Source: Candidatus Competibacteraceae bacterium
GTDB taxonomy: Bacteria; Pseudomonadota; Gammaproteobacteria; Competibacterales; Competibacteraceae
Assembly (NCBI GenBank): GCA_003989085.1
Contig: RXIV01000001.1
Coordinates: 558,001-622,000 of the forward strand
Direction: 5' to 3'
Length of the DNA: 64,000 nucleotides
Shown here: positions 1 through 11,122 of the stretch, piece by piece
Numbering within the stretch: the first letter of the stretch is position 1
Layout: each line of letters starts with the position of its first letter
The notes under the pieces: model-generated
Databases searched by the model: none
Told to the model about the DNA's origin: nothing
The model's input: only the letters and a program-made list of their open reading frames with translations
Position numbers and translations under genes: made by a program

Positions 1-779
1 GCGGCATTATCGCAATAGGCTGATAGCACCTGATCCGGATGATATTCATGGGTATTGCGGATCATGGTGAATAATGAACACGGCTGTTTAACGCCATCAA
101 TGATCCAGTCGGCGTTAAAGATCTTGTGACGGCAATGCTCAGAATTGGCTTGGGCAAACATCATCAATTCCACATCAGTGGGATTGCGTTTCAGGCGGAT
201 GAAGCAGTCCAGTAGATAATCTATTTCATCATCGGATAGCGCCATACCCAGTTTACGATTGGCAGTGGTTAACGCCTCTCGCCCATCGCTTATTAGATCT
301 ACAGTGGTTAACGATGCAGGTTCAGACTGAGTAAAAAGCATCGTCGGATCATCACTCAATGTCAGCGCGGCTTCCGTCATCCGATCATGTAATAACGGTT
401 GCAGTCGACTTAAATCAGGGGCAGCCAGCGCTTGCGTAGATTCGAGGTAAAAAGCCACGCCACGCTCAATACGGCGAACGTGTGACAAGCCACAATTATG
501 AGCAATATCGGTAGCTTTTGATGACCAAGGAGAAATGGTGCCGTGGCGGGGAGTGACTAGAAAAATGGGTTCACCGCTTAGATGGCGTTGCGGCGTGCTT
601 GAGCCATAATGTAATAGCCGATCCAGAATCTCGCGGTCGTGGGTGGTTAGACGACCATCGACGAAATGGATAAACTCAGCGTAAACATCGGTGATCGCCG
701 GAACCTGCTGCCGCAAGACCGCCAGCAGTTTTTTCAGCCGGAATGGCGATAGGGCGGGACTTCCACGGAAACGCAACAT
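1..779 (-). CDS. purL: Phosphoribosylformylglycinamidine synthase, N-terminal part (cut by window edge)
   Basis: Reading the minus strand from an ATG at 779 gives an open frame of about 259 residues that runs off the window start. It begins [19 protein letters not shown] and contains [15 protein letters not shown] and [16 protein letters not shown], which are hallmarks of the N-terminal and linker parts of the large single-chain FGAM synthase. This enzyme makes FGAM from FGAR, glutamine and ATP in purine synthesis, in the cytosol. GGAGA lies about 8 bases upstream of the ATG and supports the start. The synthetase core and the C-terminal glutaminase domain lie outside the window. The frame is intact throughout the visible part. 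Confidence 0.93.
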   Translation of the reverse strand, partial: MLRFRGSPALSPFRLKKLLAVLRQQVPAITDVYAEFIHFVDGRLTTHDREILDRLLHYGSSTPQRHLSGEPIFLVTPRHGTISPWSSKATDIAHNCGLSHVRRIERGVAFYLESTQALAAPDLSRLQPLLHDRMTEAALTLSDDPTMLFTQSEPASLTTVDLISDGREALTTANRKLGMALSDDEIDYLLDCFIRLKRNPTDVELMMFAQANSEHCRHKIFNADWIIDGVKQPCSLFTMIRNTHEYHPDQVLSAYCDNA

Positions 780-832
780 TACGGGGATTCTCCAGGCGGG
801 CGGGGAGGCGGGAGGCTGAACGGCCTTTATTT

Positions 833-849
833 CACAGAAAACACGGAAG
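833..849 (-). repeat. Short intergenic motif CTTCCGTGTTTTCTGTG, copy 1
   Basis: On the minus strand, in the leader of purL, this 17-base motif is almost identical to one at 24685-24701 and is related to one at 53427-53454. All three copies are intergenic. Its role is unknown. Confidence 0.4.
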
Positions 850-938
850 AAAATGGATTAAAAAGTTGTTGGCAGAACCAGTAGTCATTTGATTCGAGTC
901 ATGGAAACAGCCCCGGAAAAAGAGAACCAGGAACGCCG

Positions 939-3203
939 TTACTTGCCGACCCGCAGCAGCCCGCCCAGACCATGCTGCTCCAGACAAGTGTTGGCGTGGT
1001 CCCGGATCGCGGCAGCAGTATTCAGGGTCATGGCTTCGAGCAACAGTTGTTGGGCGGCATCATAGCGGACGGTGCGAATGAGCCATTTGATTTTCAGCAG
1101 GCTACCCAGATTCATGCTCAGGCTGTCTGCGCCCATTGCCAGCAGCAACAGCGCTGCTGCCGGATCGCCGGCCATTTCACCACAGACGCCAATCGGCTTG
1201 CCCGCCGCCTGAACCCGTTCGATCACATGGCGAATCGCCATCAGCACCGCCGGATGCAGCGAATCATACAGTTTGGCTACCCGGTCGTTGTTGCGATCCA
1301 CCGCCAGTAGATACTGAGTCAAATCGTTGCTGCCAATTGAGGCGAAATCAACCATTTGAATCAGCGCATCAATCTGATAGACCGCTGAAGGCACCTCCAC
1401 CATGATCCCGACCCTGGGCGTCTGCACGGGCAGACCGTCCTCCAGCAGCTCCAGCTGGGCGCTGTGCAGCAGCTCCAGTGCTTCGCTCAATTCGCCGACG
1501 CTGCCAATCATCGGCAACAGAATCGACAGATTGGGATGGACCGCCCCGGCCCGAAGCATCGCCCGTAATTGGGTCTTGAACAGATCCGGCTGATCCAGGC
1601 TGATGCGGATGCCGCGCCAGCCCAGAAACGGGTTCTGCTCCCGAATTGGGAAGTAAGGCAAGGGCTTGTCGCCGCCGATGTCCAAAGTTCGCAGCACAAC
1701 CGGGTACGGCTCCATGATTCGCAGCACCCGGGTGTAAAGCGTGGTTTGCTCATCTTCGCCAGGAAAGCGGTCGCGCAGGAAAAAATGCAGTTCTGACCGG
1801 TATAACCCGACACCCTGCACGCCACTGTCACGGGCAGCGGCGATGTCGGCGAATAGCCCGGAATTGGCGTGCAATTCCAACCGCCGACCGTCCGGAGTTT
1901 CTGCGGGCAGACCGCGCAGGTGCTGCAAACCCTGCGACAATTCGGCCTCTTCCATGATCAGCTTTTCGTATTCCTGGCGCAGCGCCGGACTGGGCTGGAT
2001 GCAAACTCGCACCGTATAGCCGTCTACCGCAACTTCCCGACCGTTCAGCCGGCCCGGCGGCAGATTGCTGACCCCGAACACGGCCGGAATTCCCAAACCC
2101 CGCGCCAGCAGCGCCAGATGCGAAGCACCGGTGCCGCGCACTGAGACGACCCCTTTGAGCTTTTCCGGCGGCACTTCCAGAAACTGGGAAACGCTGACTT
2201 CTTCGCCCATCAGGATGGTGTGATCGGGATAGACCCGGCTGGCTGGCTGTTCTTCCTGCAAGCGGTTCAACAGGCGTTGACCGAGATCAAGAATATCGGC
2301 AGCGCGTTCCCGCAGGTAGGGATCATCCATCTCGGCGAAGATATTGGCGTATTCCAGTACGGTAGCCCGCAACGCGCCCGGCGCCCAGTTGCCGGCGTGA
2401 ATCCGCTCCAGTGTGCCGTTAACCAGACTGTCGCTGCCCAGCAGCAGGGCGTAGGCGTCAAACAGCGCCCGGTCGCCCGCCGACAGCAGCAACCGCATCC
2501 GTTCGCTGAGCCGGTGCAGTTCGGCCAATTCCGCCGCCACCGCCTGACGGAAGCGCGAGGCTTCAGCATCGGCATCGGGGGTGTCCTGGTCCGGCACCCG
2601 CTCCAGCGCCGCAGAGGGGAACACCACCACCGCTTCGCCAATGGCGACGCCCCGAGCGCTGGACACGCCTTCCAGAAACAGGGTTTCAGTCAACTCGCCA
2701 TCATCGAGCCGGGCTAGGGCCTGACGGATTTCGGCCTGAGTGATGCTGCCCGCCAGTTGCGCCGCCAGCGTCACCAGGAAGGCTTCCTCATCGGCGCTGT
2801 ACTTGCGCTGCTCGCGCTGCTGTGCCGCCAATACTCCCAGCACCTTGCGCCGGCGCAGAATCGGTACGCCAACGAAACCGTGGAAGGGCGCTTCACCGGT
2901 TGCGGCGATGTAGCGGAAGGCGGGATGGGCCGGCGCATCGTCCACATTGACCGGTTCAGCCCGGTTAGCGGCCAGCCCGATCAATCCCTGGCCGATCTTC
3001 AACCGCACCGTGCCCACCGCGCCGGAGCGCAGACCATCGGTAGCCATTAGTACATGCTCGCCCCGGACCGGATCGGTCATGTAGACCGAACAAACATCAG
3101 TGTGGAGAGCGGACTTGACCTCGGTCACGATGAGATGAAGGGCTTCGTTCAGATCACGGGCAGCGTTGATGTCTTCGACAATGCGCCGCAAGGTGTCCAA
3201 CAT
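939..3203 (-). CDS. ptsP: PEP-protein phosphotransferase of the nitrogen PTS (EI-Ntr)
   Basis: This is the first enzyme of the nitrogen-related phosphotransferase system, passing phosphate from PEP to NPr. An N-terminal GAF domain (about residues 10-160) is followed by the PEP-utiliser N domain, the swivelling phosphohistidine domain (GTGASHLALLARGLGIPAV; the His lies near residue 365) and a C-terminal TIM-barrel with MVEVPSAV, GSNDLTQY and GVCGEMAGDP, which includes the catalytic Cys. The frame opens at 3224, but the ATG at 3203 (MLDTLRRIVEDINAA) matches the usual start of the family and gives about 754 residues. It lies just downstream of rppH on the same strand, the same pairing as in E. 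coli, so the two are probably cotranscribed. Confidence 0.95.
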   Translation of the reverse strand: MLDTLRRIVEDINAARDLNEALHLIVTEVKSALHTDVCSVYMTDPVRGEHVLMATDGLRSGAVGTVRLKIGQGLIGLAANRAEPVNVDDAPAHPAFRYIAATGEAPFHGFVGVPILRRRKVLGVLAAQQREQRKYSADEEAFLVTLAAQLAGSITQAEIRQALARLDDGELTETLFLEGVSSARGVAIGEAVVVFPSAALERVPDQDTPDADAEASRFRQAVAAELAELHRLSERMRLLLSAGDRALFDAYALLLGSDSLVNGTLERIHAGNWAPGALRATVLEYANIFAEMDDPYLRERAADILDLGQRLLNRLQEEQPASRVYPDHTILMGEEVSVSQFLEVPPEKLKGVVSVRGTGASHLALLARGLGIPAVFGVSNLPPGRLNGREVAVDGYTVRVCIQPSPALRQEYEKLIMEEAELSQGLQHLRGLPAETPDGRRLELHANSGLFADIAAARDSGVQGVGLYRSELHFFLRDRFPGEDEQTTLYTRVLRIMEPYPVVLRTLDIGGDKPLPYFPIREQNPFLGWRGIRISLDQPDLFKTQLRAMLRAGAVHPNLSILLPMIGSVGELSEALELLHSAQLELLEDGLPVQTPRVGIMVEVPSAVYQIDALIQMVDFASIGSNDLTQYLLAVDRNNDRVAKLYDSLHPAVLMAIRHVIERVQAAGKPIGVCGEMAGDPAAALLLLAMGADSLSMNLGSLLKIKWLIRTVRYDAAQQLLLEAMTLNTAAAIRDHANTCLEQHGLGGLLRVGK

Positions 3204-3245
3204 GGAACTGCCCTCCACCGGCAACCAGCCGCAAAACGGGAATGA

Positions 3246-3998
3246 TTAGCGCCGGATAGCGCGATGCTGCGGATCCGCCACCGGACGCACCGGGCGGGGG
3301 TCGTCGATGACCACCGGTGCTACCGACGCGGCTTCCGGCATGACTGCCCGCCGTGTCGCTACGACCCGGCGGGTAATGACCGGATTGCGCCCGACTGCCG
3401 CTGCGCGCAGCGGCAGAATGGTCACTGGTTTGATAGTGAGGGCGGGTCGGGCCGGTTCACGCCCAGGATCAGGTTCGGGGTTGTTCTGTCGTCGCCGGGT
3501 TGCGGCTCCCTCCGCCAGATCACCGGGCAGCGCCAGCGGCGCCAGCTCGTGCAACGCCCGCCAGTAGACATGTCGCTTGAACGGCACCACTGCCCGTAAG
3601 GGATACCAGTAATCGACCCACTGCCAATGATCGAATTCCGGGTGTTCGGACAAGTCCAACCGTACTGCCTCTTCGCCGCTGATCATTCGCAGCAGGAACC
3701 AGACTTGTTTCTGGCCGATGCAGGCCGGCCGATCGCTGCATGGCCGAATCAGGCGCGGGGGCAGGCGATAGCGCAGCCAGCCCCGGGTATTGCCGATGAT
3801 CCGGACGTGATCAGGCAACAGCCCGACTTCTTCAGCCAGCTCCCGAAACATGGCCTGCTCAGGCGACTCATCCCGCCGAATGCCGCCTTGGGGAAACTGC
3901 CAGGAGTGCTGGCCAATTCGTTTCGCCCAAAACAGCTGTCCTTCCGTATTGCACAGGATGATGCCGACGTTAGGCCGATACCCCTCCGAGTCGATCAC
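3246..3998 (-). CDS. rppH: RNA pyrophosphohydrolase (Nudix) with a long basic C-terminal tail
   Basis: RppH removes pyrophosphate from 5'-triphosphate RNA and so triggers RNase E-dependent mRNA decay. The Nudix box is complete ([20 protein letters not shown], continuing VGL), and [10 protein letters not shown] just before it is typical of RppH. The GTG at 3998 ([13 protein letters not shown]) aligns with the canonical RppH start. The frame also extends upstream to ATG 4064 and TTG 4070, adding about 24 residues that do not look like the family. From the GTG the protein is about 250 residues, well over the roughly 160-180 usual for RppH. The excess is a tail of about 80 residues rich in Arg, Pro, Ala and Val (for example [18 protein letters not shown]). 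It probably shares an operon with ptsP. Confidence 0.9.
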   Translation of the reverse strand: MIDSEGYRPNVGIILCNTEGQLFWAKRIGQHSWQFPQGGIRRDESPEQAMFRELAEEVGLLPDHVRIIGNTRGWLRYRLPPRLIRPCSDRPACIGQKQVWFLLRMISGEEAVRLDLSEHPEFDHWQWVDYWYPLRAVVPFKRHVYWRALHELAPLALPGDLAEGAATRRRQNNPEPDPGREPARPALTIKPVTILPLRAAAVGRNPVITRRVVATRRAVMPEAASVAPVVIDDPRPVRPVADPQHRAIRR

Positions 3999-4178
3999 GG
4001 TAAAACCAATATGTTGCAATGGAATGTACCGATCATTTTTCCATAATCCGGCATTTTTCGCCATTGGCAACCACTCGGACAGGTGCGTCGCTAACAGCTA
4101 TGATCAAGGCCATCACGCCGTGAACGAACCCTGTAACCTCCTGCAAATTTTTTTCTTTTTCTCAAGGAGTCCCCTGCG

Positions 4179-7100
4179 ATGCGCCGCCTACTGGTTCTAT
4201 TGTTGCTGCCGGCGTTGCTGCTGTCCGGCGCTGCTCATGCTTTCGACGATCCGGCGCTGGCTGTGCCGGCGGCGCAGTATCAGCAACTGATCCGTGATGG
4301 TCGCGATCCCGCCGGCCAGCCTGCCACCGCCCTGATCCAGCAGGCTGAGCAACAGACCCGGCAGAAAAACTGGACGGCCGCCATTACCGCCTATGAAACG
4401 GCGCTGGCCGCTGCCGGACAGACCGCGACCTGGCTGGCATTGAGCCAGATCTGGCAGATCAAGGCCGAGCAGCCTAGTCCGAAGGATGATGCCGAGGCCA
4501 AGCAACGCGCCCAGGATCGCGCTCAGCAAGCCGCTTGGAATGCCTTGCAAACCGCCCACACTTCGGCTGAACGCGCCCGTGCTCTGTTCCGGCTGGGCGA
4601 TCGGTATGACCGCTCCCATCAGTCAAAACTCGCCATTGCTGCCTACCGCGAGGCGCTGGAGCTGGAGGACAACCCGCGTATCGCCAAGCGCTATCAGGAA
4701 TTGGCTGAGGCCCATGCGTTCCAGATCAAGGGCGTTGCCGTCGAATCGGACAGCGCGACCCCGAAAGTCTGCCTGAAATTTTCCGATGATCTGGCTAAGG
4801 GCCGGTCACTGCATTACGAGGACTATCTGGTTATTGAGCCAGCGATTCCGCTGACGGTCAGCGCCCAGGAACAGCAGTTGTGCATCGAAGGCGTCCGCCA
4901 CGGTCAGAGCTATGTGATCAAGGCGCGAGCCGGCATTCCCTCGGCAGACGGTGAGAAAACCCGCAATGGGCAAGAGTTCACCGCCAAGATCGAGGATCGC
5001 AAGCCAACCCTGGGTTTTCGCGGTACGGCGTATGTGCTGCCGAAAGCCAGTGGACAGAGGCTCCCGCTGACCAGCGTCAATCTGGATGCGGCGCGGGTGC
5101 GGCTGTTTCGCATCAACGACCGGAATCTGCTGCAACAGATTGAAAACCGCAGAATAAGCAACCTGCTGGATGGCTACGATCTCAAAACTATTGCCAATCG
5201 CTCCGGCGAGCAGATCTGGGCAGGAACATTGACATTGACCGGCAGCGAGCCGAACCAGGAAGTCACGACCGCTATTCCCATCAGCGAGATCCTGCGCGAC
5301 CCACAGCCGGGTATCTACATCGTCGCCGCCGAACCACTCAAGGAAGACCCGGATGGCTATGAAAATCGGGCGACTCAATGGCTGGTGGTGTCGGATTTTG
5401 GCCTGTTCACGATGCGTGGCAACGACGGACTGCATGTCTTTGTCCGCTCGCTGACGACCGCCCAGCCACTGACCGGGGTGGAACTGCGGCTGTATGCCCG
5501 AAACAATGGCGAACTGGGCAAGGCCACTACCGATCGGCAAGGTTATGTCCGCTTTGATCCGGGCTTGCTGCGTGGCGACGGAGGTCGGGAGCCGGCTGCG
5601 GTGATGGCCTTTGGCAATGGCGACTATAACTTTCTCGATCTGACCAAACCGGCCTTCGATCTCAGCGACCGGGGCGTCGATGGCCGGGCGGCGCCGAGTG
5701 CGGTGGACGCCTTTCTTTACACCGAGCGAGGCGTGTACCGGCCTGGCGAGACGGTGGAGTTAATGACGCTGGTTCGTGACAGCCGAGGTTATGCGCAACC
5801 GGATGCGCCGCTCACGCTCAAGGTATTCCGCCCGGATGAAGTAGAAATCGCGCAACTGCGCCCGGGCAATCCGGCGCTGGGCGGCTATCACCTGCAATTA
5901 CCGCTGGCGTTGAACGCCCGTACAGGTCATTGGACGGTCAAGGCCTACGCCGACCCCAAGGGCGAACCTATCGGGCAGATCAGCTTCCAGGTGGAAGATT
6001 TCGTACCGCAGCGACTGAAACTGGAGCTGAGTTCCATCGTGCCGGTACTGAAACCGGGTGAAGCGGCGACGGTGGACATCAATGGCCGATTTCTGTACGG
6101 CGCGCCGGCGGCCAATCTCAAGGCCGAGGCGGAGGTGACGCTGCGCGAGGATCCCAATCCGTATCCGGCTTTTCCGGGTTACCGCTTTGGGCTGGCGCAG
6201 GATATGTGGACCGCGCAACGCTTCCCGGTGGCCTTGGCCGGTACGGACGAGCAGGGCAAGGCCCAGGCGCAGATCAAGCTGATGGAAATCCCCGACACCA
6301 CCAAGCCGTTGCAAGCCCGGGTGCGGGTTTCCTTGTTTGAACCGGGTGGGCGACCCGTCAATCGCAGCCTGAACCTGCCCTATCGCCCGCAACCGTTCAC
6401 CATTGGTATCAAGCCGCGCTTCGGCGATGACGGCGTACAAACCGGGCAGAAGGCCGGGTTTGACGTGATCGCATTGGATCCGCTGGGTCAGCCGCAAGCC
6501 AAAGCCGGGTTGCGGGCTGAACTGGTGCGTGAGGACTATCAATACTACTGGTATCACCAAGAGGGCCGCTGGAATTACAAGCGGGTGATCCGCGACAGCG
6601 CCCCGCTATCCAGCCAAACCTTGAATCTAACTGCCGGGTCGCCGGGGCTGGTCACGCAACCTCCCCTCGACTGGGGCTATTACCGGCTGGATGTGGTCGA
6701 TCCTGCGACCGGCGTTGCCTCCAGCGTCCGCTTTACTGCGGGCTGGTTTGACAGCCCCGGCGAGAGCGACGCTCCCGATCAGATGAAGGTCACGCTCGAT
6801 CAGCCGCGCTATCAGGCCGGCAACATCGCCAAAGTGTTTATCCGTCCGCCATTTACTGGCGAGGTGCTGATCAACGTGGTCAGCGACCGGTTGTGGTTGA
6901 GCAAAACGGTCAGCGCTACGGCAGATGGCGTGACCGTAGAAATACCGATCCCGGCAGAATGGGGGCCGGGCGTCTACATTACCGCGACCGCCTTCCGCAT
7001 TCCGACCCCGGCCAAGGGTGAACCGGGCGCGGTGGACAGTGCGCCGCAGCGCGGGCCGGGCCGGGCGATTGGCCTGGTTTGGGCTGGGCTTGATCCCGCC

Positions 7101-9413
7101 ACCCGCACTCTGAACATTGCGCTGAACGCCCCGAGCGAGTGGCAACCGCGTCAGACCGTCGAATTGCCGATTACCGTGACCGGCCTTGAACCCGGCCAGC
7201 CGGCTTATCTGACGGTGGCAGCGGTCGATGAAGGCATCCTGCAATTGACTGACTTCCTCACGCCTGATCCGGTTAAATACCTGCTTGGCAAACGCCAACT
7301 GGGAATGCAACTGCTCGATTTATATGGAAAGTTGATTGAAACCGGTGGGCAGCCAGGGCAACTCAAGGTCGGCGGCGACGCCGACTCCCGGCAACTGGAC
7401 GGTTCCGGAGTGCGGACGGTGAAAACCTTGGCGCTGTTCTCCGGGCCGGTGGCGCTGGATGGCAACGGCCAAGCTAAAGTTCCGCTGACCTTGCCCGATT
7501 TCAACGGCCAGTTGCGAATCATGGCGGTGGCCTGGGATCGCAACCGGGTGGGCAAGGCGGAAGCCGCGCCACTGGTGCGGGATCCACTGGTCGCTCGGGT
7601 GTATCTGCCGCGTTTCCTGGCCCCGGATGATGACAGCCAGGTCACGGTCGCTGTGCAGAATCTCAACGCGCCGCCCGGTGATTACCACCTTCGATTGACA
7701 GCAGACGGCGCGGCGGCAGTCCGCCAACCGGCGGAATTCACCTTCACGGTTGCTGATTCCACGGTACAAAACCGCGAGAACCGGGTCTTTACCCTGCACG
7801 GTCTGCAACCCGGCATCGCTCAGGTACGGCTGCATCTGGACGGGCCGAATGGCTTTCAACTGCTGCGGGAGGCGGAAATTGGGGTGCGTCCAGCCCAGAC
7901 CATTGCCACTCATCGCACCGCCAAGCGGCTCAATCCTGGCGAATCGTTGCGGATCGGCGCTGAGCTGCTGGGTGAGTACCTACCCGGCAGCGGGCAGACC
8001 AGACTGAGTTTCAGCAGCCGGCCCAATTTCAACGTCCCGGAACTGCTGGCCGAACTGGATCGTTATCCCTACGGCTGTCTGGAGCAAACCACCAGCCGCG
8101 CCCTGCCGTTGATCTACTTCAATCAGGTAGCCCAGGCCTGGGTTGAACAAAAGGCGACCGAAACCGGGTTACGGGCGCGGGTGCAGGAGGCTATTCAGCG
8201 GATTCTGAACTTGCAGGATGCCAGTGGCGGCTTTGGGCTATGGAATGCCGATAGCCCGGTGGATGGCTGGCTGTCGGCCTATGCGATGGATTTTCTGGTG
8301 CGTGCCCGTCAAGAACGCTATCTGGTCCCGGAAACCGCGTATCAGCACGGGCTGAAGTATTTGCAAGCGCAACTGAATACGGATGAATTCGGTGAAAAGG
8401 ATCTCAGTTGGCGAGCTTATGACTTGGATGTGCTGGCACGGGCGCAAAAAGCGGCTATCGGCGATCTGCGTTATCTGCATGATAATTATCTGCAAAAGCT
8501 GCCGAATGCCCTGACTCAGGCACAACTGGGCGCGGCGCTGGCCCGTTATGGCGAACTGGATCGGGCCAGGGAAGCCTTTACTGCCGCATTGAACCGGAGC
8601 GACCGGGCGGCGCTGCGTGACTACGGTACCCCGTTGCGCGACCGGGCGGCGCTGCTGGCCTTGCTGGTGGAATCCGGGTTGCTGCCGGAGCAGGTTCCGC
8701 CACTGGCTGAACAGGTCGCCGCCGACTACCATCAGCGCCACTACGTCAGCACCCAGGAGCAGGCGTGGTTGTTGCTGGCTGCTCATGCGCTGCTCAAGCA
8801 GTCCGGGCGGATGCAGTTAACGGTCGATGGGCGGCAAACGACCACTGATCCGTTCTACCTGACGCCAACAGCGGAACAGTTAGCCCAGGCGCTGACTGTG
8901 ATCAATCAGGGTGGTGATCCGGCTTGGTACACGATGACCTTGAGTGGGGTTCCAGTCGCCCAGCAGCCGCCGGCGCAAAGTGGCTTTACGATCAGCCGCC
9001 GTTACTACACCCGCGCTGGTAAGGATGTCGATCCGGGCCAAATCCATCAGAATGATCTGCTGGTGGTGGTCATCACCGGTGAGGCGCAGGGCAGTGAGGC
9101 GCAGCAAGCGCTGGTGGTGGATTTGTTGCCGGCGGGACTGGAGATTGAGAACGCCCGGCTGGCGCACAATACCTCGACGACCGAGATTGCCTGGTTGCCG
9201 GAGCTGACCCAAACCCTGAACACTGAATTTCGTGACGACCGGTTTGCGGCGGCGCTGGACCTGGATGTGGGCGGCAAACGCAAATTTACCCTGGCCTATC
9301 TGGCGCGGGCAGTCACGCCCGGCGTCTACCGACAGCCTGCGGTATTCGTTGAAGATATGTACAAGCCGTGGCAATTCGGGCGCGGGGCAATGGGTACGGT
9401 GAAAATCGAGTGA
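4179..9413 (+). CDS. Periplasmic alpha-2-macroglobulin family protein (bacterial protease trap)
   Basis: This 1744-residue exported protein starts with a type I signal peptide ([17 protein letters not shown]...AHA, cleavage near residue 22). There is no lipobox Cys, unlike E. coli YfhM. Residues of roughly 40-175 look TPR-like ([27 protein letters not shown]). Next come tandem macroglobulin beta-sandwich domains (for example [19 protein letters not shown]), a CUB-like insert, and a thioester domain with [13 protein letters not shown], where Cys1300 and Gln1303 should form the internal thioester. Bacterial A2Ms are thought to trap foreign proteases in the periplasm. AAGGAG lies about 9 bases upstream of the ATG. 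The usual partner pbpC is not adjacent, and proB overlaps the 3' end. Confidence 0.92.
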   Translation: MRRLLVLLLLPALLLSGAAHAFDDPALAVPAAQYQQLIRDGRDPAGQPATALIQQAEQQTRQKNWTAAITAYETALAAAGQTATWLALSQIWQIKAEQPSPKDDAEAKQRAQDRAQQAAWNALQTAHTSAERARALFRLGDRYDRSHQSKLAIAAYREALELEDNPRIAKRYQELAEAHAFQIKGVAVESDSATPKVCLKFSDDLAKGRSLHYEDYLVIEPAIPLTVSAQEQQLCIEGVRHGQSYVIKARAGIPSADGEKTRNGQEFTAKIEDRKPTLGFRGTAYVLPKASGQRLPLTSVNLDAARVRLFRINDRNLLQQIENRRISNLLDGYDLKTIANRSGEQIWAGTLTLTGSEPNQEVTTAIPISEILRDPQPGIYIVAAEPLKEDPDGYENRATQWLVVSDFGLFTMRGNDGLHVFVRSLTTAQPLTGVELRLYARNNGELGKATTDRQGYVRFDPGLLRGDGGREPAAVMAFGNGDYNFLDLTKPAFDLSDRGVDGRAAPSAVDAFLYTERGVYRPGETVELMTLVRDSRGYAQPDAPLTLKVFRPDEVEIAQLRPGNPALGGYHLQLPLALNARTGHWTVKAYADPKGEPIGQISFQVEDFVPQRLKLELSSIVPVLKPGEAATVDINGRFLYGAPAANLKAEAEVTLREDPNPYPAFPGYRFGLAQDMWTAQRFPVALAGTDEQGKAQAQIKLMEIPDTTKPLQARVRVSLFEPGGRPVNRSLNLPYRPQPFTIGIKPRFGDDGVQTGQKAGFDVIALDPLGQPQAKAGLRAELVREDYQYYWYHQEGRWNYKRVIRDSAPLSSQTLNLTAGSPGLVTQPPLDWGYYRLDVVDPATGVASSVRFTAGWFDSPGESDAPDQMKVTLDQPRYQAGNIAKVFIRPPFTGEVLINVVSDRLWLSKTVSATADGVTVEIPIPAEWGPGVYITATAFRIPTPAKGEPGAVDSAPQRGPGRAIGLVWAGLDPATRTLNIALNAPSEWQPRQTVELPITVTGLEPGQPAYLTVAAVDEGILQLTDFLTPDPVKYLLGKRQLGMQLLDLYGKLIETGGQPGQLKVGGDADSRQLDGSGVRTVKTLALFSGPVALDGNGQAKVPLTLPDFNGQLRIMAVAWDRNRVGKAEAAPLVRDPLVARVYLPRFLAPDDDSQVTVAVQNLNAPPGDYHLRLTADGAAAVRQPAEFTFTVADSTVQNRENRVFTLHGLQPGIAQVRLHLDGPNGFQLLREAEIGVRPAQTIATHRTAKRLNPGESLRIGAELLGEYLPGSGQTRLSFSSRPNFNVPELLAELDRYPYGCLEQTTSRALPLIYFNQVAQAWVEQKATETGLRARVQEAIQRILNLQDASGGFGLWNADSPVDGWLSAYAMDFLVRARQERYLVPETAYQHGLKYLQAQLNTDEFGEKDLSWRAYDLDVLARAQKAAIGDLRYLHDNYLQKLPNALTQAQLGAALARYGELDRAREAFTAALNRSDRAALRDYGTPLRDRAALLALLVESGLLPEQVPPLAEQVAADYHQRHYVSTQEQAWLLLAAHALLKQSGRMQLTVDGRQTTTDPFYLTPTAEQLAQALTVINQGGDPAWYTMTLSGVPVAQQPPAQSGFTISRRYYTRAGKDVDPGQIHQNDLLVVVITGEAQGSEAQQALVVDLLPAGLEIENARLAHNTSTTEIAWLPELTQTLNTEFRDDRFAAALDLDVGGKRKFTLAYLARAVTPGVYRQPAVFVEDMYKPWQFGRGAMGTVKIE

Positions 9414-10600
9414 AGACCGTAGGACTCAATCAGGAAATTCAGGAAATCGCCATCCGGGAGCATCAGGGGTTGAAACCGAAAAGCCGTCAGGAGCTGGGTC
9501 TGGCCCAGCGTTGGGTGATCAAGATTGGCAGCGCCATGATCACCAACGATGGGCAGGGGCTGGATCGTTTGTCCATCGAGGCTTGGGTGGCGCAGATGGC
9601 GGCGCTGCACCAGACCGGGCGGGAGGTGCTGCTGGTCACCTCCGGGGCGGTGGCTGAAGGGATGCGGCGGCTGGGCTGGACCCGACGACCAACCGCTCTG
9701 GCCGAGTTGCAGGCGGCGGCGGCGGTCGGGCAAATGGGCCTGGTGCAAGCCTGGGAGTCGGCGTTCGAACGCCACGGCATTCAAACCGCGCAAATTCTGC
9801 TGACCCACGAGGACGCCTCCGACCGTCAGCGCTATCTCAATATCCGCAATACCTTGCGGACGTTGCTGCGGTTGCGGGCGACGCCGGTCATCAATGAAAA
9901 CGATTCGGTGGCGTTCGAGGAAATCCGTTTTGGCGACAATGACACCTTGGGGGCGCTGGTTGCCAATCTGGTTGAGGCCGACTTATATGTGATCCTGACC
10001 GACCAGCAAGGTTTGTACGACCGCAATCCCCGGCAATTCCCTGATGCGCGGCTGATCCGCGAAGGCCGGGCCGGCGACGCGGCCTTAACGGCAATGGCCG
10101 GTGGCGCGGCAGGCAATCTGGGTAGCGGCGGGATGTTGACCAAACTGCACGCTGCGAGCAAAGCAGCGCGATCCGGGGCGTTCACTCTACTGGCCTGGGG
10201 GCGCGAGCCGGAGGTGTTGCGGCGAATCGCGGCGGGTGAGGAACTCGGCACCCTGCTGCGACCCAGCCAGAGTCCGCTGGCGGCCCGTAAGCAATGGTTG
10301 GCGGTGCAGTTACAGATCAAGGGCCGGCTGCACTTGGACGCTGGGGCGGTGCGAGCCTTGCGTGCCGACGGCAAAAGTTTGTTGCCGGTGGGCGTTACTG
10401 CGATTGAAGGCCAGTTCAAGCGCGGTGATCTGGTGTCGTGCTTGGATCCGAGCGGGGTTGAAATAGCGCGGGGTTTAGTGAATTACGAGACTGAGCCGGC
10501 GTTGTTGCTGATCGGCAAAACCACGCGCCGGATTGAGGCGCTACTGGGTCATGTGGACGACCCGGAACTGATCCACCGGGATAATCTGGTGCTGGTGTAG
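9410..10600 (+). CDS. proB: Glutamate 5-kinase
   Basis: ProB phosphorylates glutamate in the first step of proline synthesis. The amino-acid kinase fold (about residues 30-270) contains [28 protein letters not shown] and [16 protein letters not shown]-terminal PUA domain follows ([18 protein letters not shown]). The frame can be read from 9368, but the GTG at 9410 overlaps the TGA of the preceding gene (GTGA), which suggests translational coupling. Even from there about 30 residues precede the core, so a later TTG is possible. A terminator hairpin lies 36 bases downstream. proA and obgE, frequent neighbours elsewhere, are not in the window. Confidence 0.93.
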   Translation: MKTVGLNQEIQEIAIREHQGLKPKSRQELGLAQRWVIKIGSAMITNDGQGLDRLSIEAWVAQMAALHQTGREVLLVTSGAVAEGMRRLGWTRRPTALAELQAAAAVGQMGLVQAWESAFERHGIQTAQILLTHEDASDRQRYLNIRNTLRTLLRLRATPVINENDSVAFEEIRFGDNDTLGALVANLVEADLYVILTDQQGLYDRNPRQFPDARLIREGRAGDAALTAMAGGAAGNLGSGGMLTKLHAASKAARSGAFTLLAWGREPEVLRRIAAGEELGTLLRPSQSPLAARKQWLAVQLQIKGRLHLDAGAVRALRADGKSLLPVGVTAIEGQFKRGDLVSCLDPSGVEIARGLVNYETEPALLLIGKTTRRIEALLGHVDDPELIHRDNLVLV

Positions 10601-10636
10601 CGTAAAGCACGATCGAAGCAGGATCGGCAGAAACAA

Positions 10637-10662
10637 AAAACGGCCTCTAGGGCCGTTTTCGT
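10637..10662. terminator. Bidirectional rho-independent terminator between proB and tRNA-Leu
   Basis: The stem CGGCC (10641-10645) and GGCCG (10651-10655) with a five-base loop is flanked by an A-run on the left and TTTTCGTT on the right. AAAACGGCC can pair with GGCCGTTTT, so the hairpin can end proB on the plus strand and the tRNA gene on the minus strand. Confidence 0.8.
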
Positions 10663-10674
10663 TGTACTGCGGAT

Positions 10675-10762
10675 TGGTACTGGCGGTGGGACTCGAACCC
10701 ACAAGCCCGGTCAGGGGCGCAGGATTTTAAGTCCTGTGTGTATACCATTCCACCACGCCAGC
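10675..10762 (-). tRNA. tRNA-Leu (anticodon UAA)
   Basis: On the minus strand the sequence folds as a class II tRNA. The acceptor GCTGGCG pairs with CGCCAGT, with a G-U first pair, and is followed by discriminator A and an encoded CCA (10675-10677). The anticodon stem-loop is CAGGA-CTTAAAA-TCCTG, giving anticodon TAA. The T arm contains GGTTCGAGTCC. The long variable arm expected of tRNA-Leu is present (CGCCCCTGACCGGGCTT). Confidence 0.96.
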
Positions 10763-11040
10763 GGGGAAAAATGAGACTGGGACCGCCCGCGAATCCAACT
10801 ATGGCCGCTTAGGATAGTGTAATTGCTTGGCAGTGGTAAAGGGGTTATGCGCCGGGCGCAATCGAATATCCCTTTTGAAAACCGCTTCGTCCACCATACC
10901 GAAAAATTAGTTTTTCGCAGATTCTTGTGGAAACTGCCAAGCCGCGAGGCGGCCCGATGAATTTGCGGTGGACAAGGCAAAGTCACTTCACCGGATCGGC
11001 TGGCCGAGATTGGTCTGCGGGATCAGTTCCATAAAAATCA

Positions 11041-11081
11041 GCGAAGAACCGAGCTTAATTCCGCGAAGAACCGAGCTTAAT
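11041..11081. repeat. Two tandem copies of GCGAAGAACCGAGCTTAAT
   Basis: Two identical 19-base copies (11041-11059 and 11063-11081) are separated by TCC, giving a 22-base period. They lie just before a hairpin in the intergenic region. Function unknown. Confidence 0.85.
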
Positions 11082-11085
11082 AATG

Positions 11086-11107
11086 GCCCCTCCTTTTTCC
11101 AAGGGAG
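11086..11107. terminator. GC-rich hairpin downstream of the hydratase gene
   Basis: GCCCCTCC pairs with GGAGGGGC around an eight-base loop. No strong U-tract follows on either strand, so it may be an attenuating or transcript-end hairpin for the minus-strand hydratase gene rather than a canonical terminator. Confidence 0.4.
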
Positions 11108-11122
11108 GGGCAGTTTCCCGCT

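Larger units (their letters stand above)
10763..11122. other. Gene-free stretch with a short tandem repeat and a hairpin
   Basis: I see no convincing gene in these 360 bases between the tRNA-Leu 5' end and the 3' end of the hydratase gene. The right third contains a direct repeat (11041-11081) and a GC-rich hairpin (11086-11107). The tRNA promoter should lie just right of 10762, but no clear -35/-10 pair is evident. Confidence 0.6.
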
